Assembly (NCBI GenBank): GCA_945861845.1 | Contig: CAMAWS010000157.1 | Coordinates: 1 to 7,388, forward strand | Reading direction: 5' to 3' | DNA length: 7,388 bases | From: Candidatus Sulfopaludibacter sp. SbA3 | GTDB taxonomy: Bacteria > Acidobacteriota > Terriglobia > 20CM-2-55-15 | Shown: positions 6,512 to 7,388 of the stretch, piece after piece | Numbering within the stretch: the first letter of the stretch is position 1 | Layout: each line of letters starts with the position of its first letter | The notes under the pieces: model-generated | Seen by the model: the letters and a program-made list of their open reading frames with translations, nothing else | Told to the model about the DNA's origin: nothing | The model's database searches: none | Program-made: the position numbers and the translations under genes

Positions 6512-6576
6512 ATTCATTCAACGTTTCACTTCGCGCGGACGGAAGTGCATCAGGAACGATTCAACCAGAATTAACG

Positions 6577-7388
6577 CTATTGTGCCAGAGAAGCGGCCTC
6601 CAACTCTGCAACGCTGACCTGCCAGGAAACCTTTGCTCCCGGGCGGCCGCCGGCAATCTTGAAACGTCCGTCCTGCACTTCCTCTGCAATGTACAACGAC
6701 GCGCCGGGAGCGCCGATCGCTGTAAGCTGATACTGGAAATCACCGGGAACTGCATCAAATGCGAGCGGAATGGTTACCCATGCTTCCCCGTTGGCATCGA
6801 GAACGGCAGTACCTTTGCCGGTCTTATCGGCGGCAGCCCTCAGTAACTCGTTTTCGCGCTGCAAGTCCGCCGTCCGCTTTTCCACCGCCTTCAGGGCAAG
6901 CATCATGATCCCGTCGATGTCACTGGACATGATGGTTGTTGGTGTTCCGATGATGCCCAGCCCGTCATTTCCAAATGCTGCGTAGAAGTCCTGTGCCATC
7001 GGTCCGTAGTGACGGAATTGCTTCGCGTCGTGACCGATGTAGTTCCAGCTCGTGACATCCAGGCTTCCGACCTTCTTCAGCACTTCTTCCGCATTGACCG
7101 CCCGGAAATTCTCCTTCTTGTTCCTGTCCGAGGTAACCGTAAGGCCAACCTGCGCTTCGAGGACGGTGACTAAGTCATTGCCTAATCGTATTTTGTTGCT
7201 GGCATCGACAATGGCACCGTTTCCAATGGCTGTGGCGTTGGTTAGATTGTCCGTCGAGACATCTGCGAAGTAGCCGACGGCCGTGTTGTAAAAGCCGGTG
7301 TTGTTATTAAACAGAGCATCGAATCCGATGGCCGTATTGCCTTCGCCCGTCGTGTTGAACCGCATGGCCTGTTGCCCGGTGGCCGTGT
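6577..7388 (-). CDS. Surface/fibre protein with YadA-like head repeats and S74 intramolecular chaperone (5' end outside window)
   Basis: This is the C-terminal 270 or so residues of a larger protein; numbering is from the Met codon at 7365, which is internal and not the start. First come four 17-residue head repeats containing TAxG. Then IRLGN leads into an S74 chaperone domain as in phage endosialidase and tail-fibre proteins: SDRNKK (79-84, Ser79 and Lys84 spaced as in the known Ser-Lys self-cleavage pair), SWNYIG (106-111), RHYGPMAQDF (118-127) and DGIMMLALKAVEKR (151-164). A coiled-coil stretch follows (about 158-180, LKAVEKRTADLQRENELL). Such domains trimerise the fibre and then cut themselves off. 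Unusually, about 80 more residues follow, including YIAEEVQDGRFKIAGGRPG, a beta-rich tail seen in bacterial relatives. The host fibre could be a secreted adhesin or a phage-derived tail part; no phage genes are nearby. TAG stop at 6577-6579. Confidence 0.88.
   Translation of the reverse strand, partial: TATGQQAMRFNTTGEGNTAIGFDALFNNNTGFYNTAVGYFADVSTDNLTNATAIGNGAIVDASNKIRLGNDLVTVLEAQVGLTVTSDRNKKENFRAVNAEEVLKKVGSLDVTSWNYIGHDAKQFRHYGPMAQDFYAAFGNDGLGIIGTPTTIMSSDIDGIMMLALKAVEKRTADLQRENELLRAAADKTGKGTAVLDANGEAWVTIPLAFDAVPGDFQYQLTAIGAPGASLYIAEEVQDGRFKIAGGRPGAKVSWQVSVAELEAASLAQ
7183..7386 (-). repeat. Four tandem 51-base (17-residue) YadA-type head repeats
   Basis: The encoded units start with TATG, TAIG, TAVG and TAIG at 7386, 7335, 7284 and 7233, spaced by exactly 51 bases each. 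Asn usually precedes the motif, and Gly or Asn residues fill the turns. The DNA copies have diverged, so this is a protein-level repeat, not a recent expansion. More units probably lie beyond the right edge, because the first visible copy is already in register. Confidence 0.8.

Overview
The window reads as a stretch of chromosome from a moderately GC-rich soil-type bacterium, most likely an Acidobacteriota member. That guess rests on gene content only: a PknB-like kinase fused through one membrane helix to a long TolB/PD40 beta-propeller (a family greatly expanded in that phylum), plus an S74-chaperone protein with YadA-like head repeats. No rRNA, tRNA, CRISPR array, insertion sequence or integrase is visible.

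Layout, left to right. At the left edge (1-44, minus) there may be the first codons of a gene, preceded by a good Shine-Dalgarno sequence. A hairpin terminator (56-86) separates it from a complete minus-strand gene (147-1367) for a eukaryote-like bifunctional 6-phosphofructo-2-kinase/fructose-2,6-bisphosphatase. Seventy-nine bases upstream, on the same strand, lies the large membrane Ser/Thr kinase with its propeller (1447-4080). A 341-base divergent intergenic region (4081-4421) holds candidate promoters for the kinase and for a plus-strand patatin-like lipase (4422-5546). The lipase converges on a minus-strand 3-methyladenine DNA glycosylase, mpg (5714-6316), and two adjacent hairpins between them each carry a T-run on the side suited to one of the two genes. 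Upstream of mpg is a short coding-like frame that ends in a GTGA overlap with the mpg start, then a hairpin terminator, then the 3' part of an S74/YadA-like surface or fibre protein (6577-7388, minus) that runs off the right edge.

Functionally the genes look mostly independent: lipid hydrolysis, base excision repair and a surface fibre. The one pairing that suggests a shared role is the kinase followed by the fructose-2,6-bisphosphate enzyme. In eukaryotes this enzyme is a classic target of Ser/Thr kinases, so a signal sensed outside the membrane could in principle be passed to central carbon metabolism. That link is inference from adjacency and families, not something the sequence proves.
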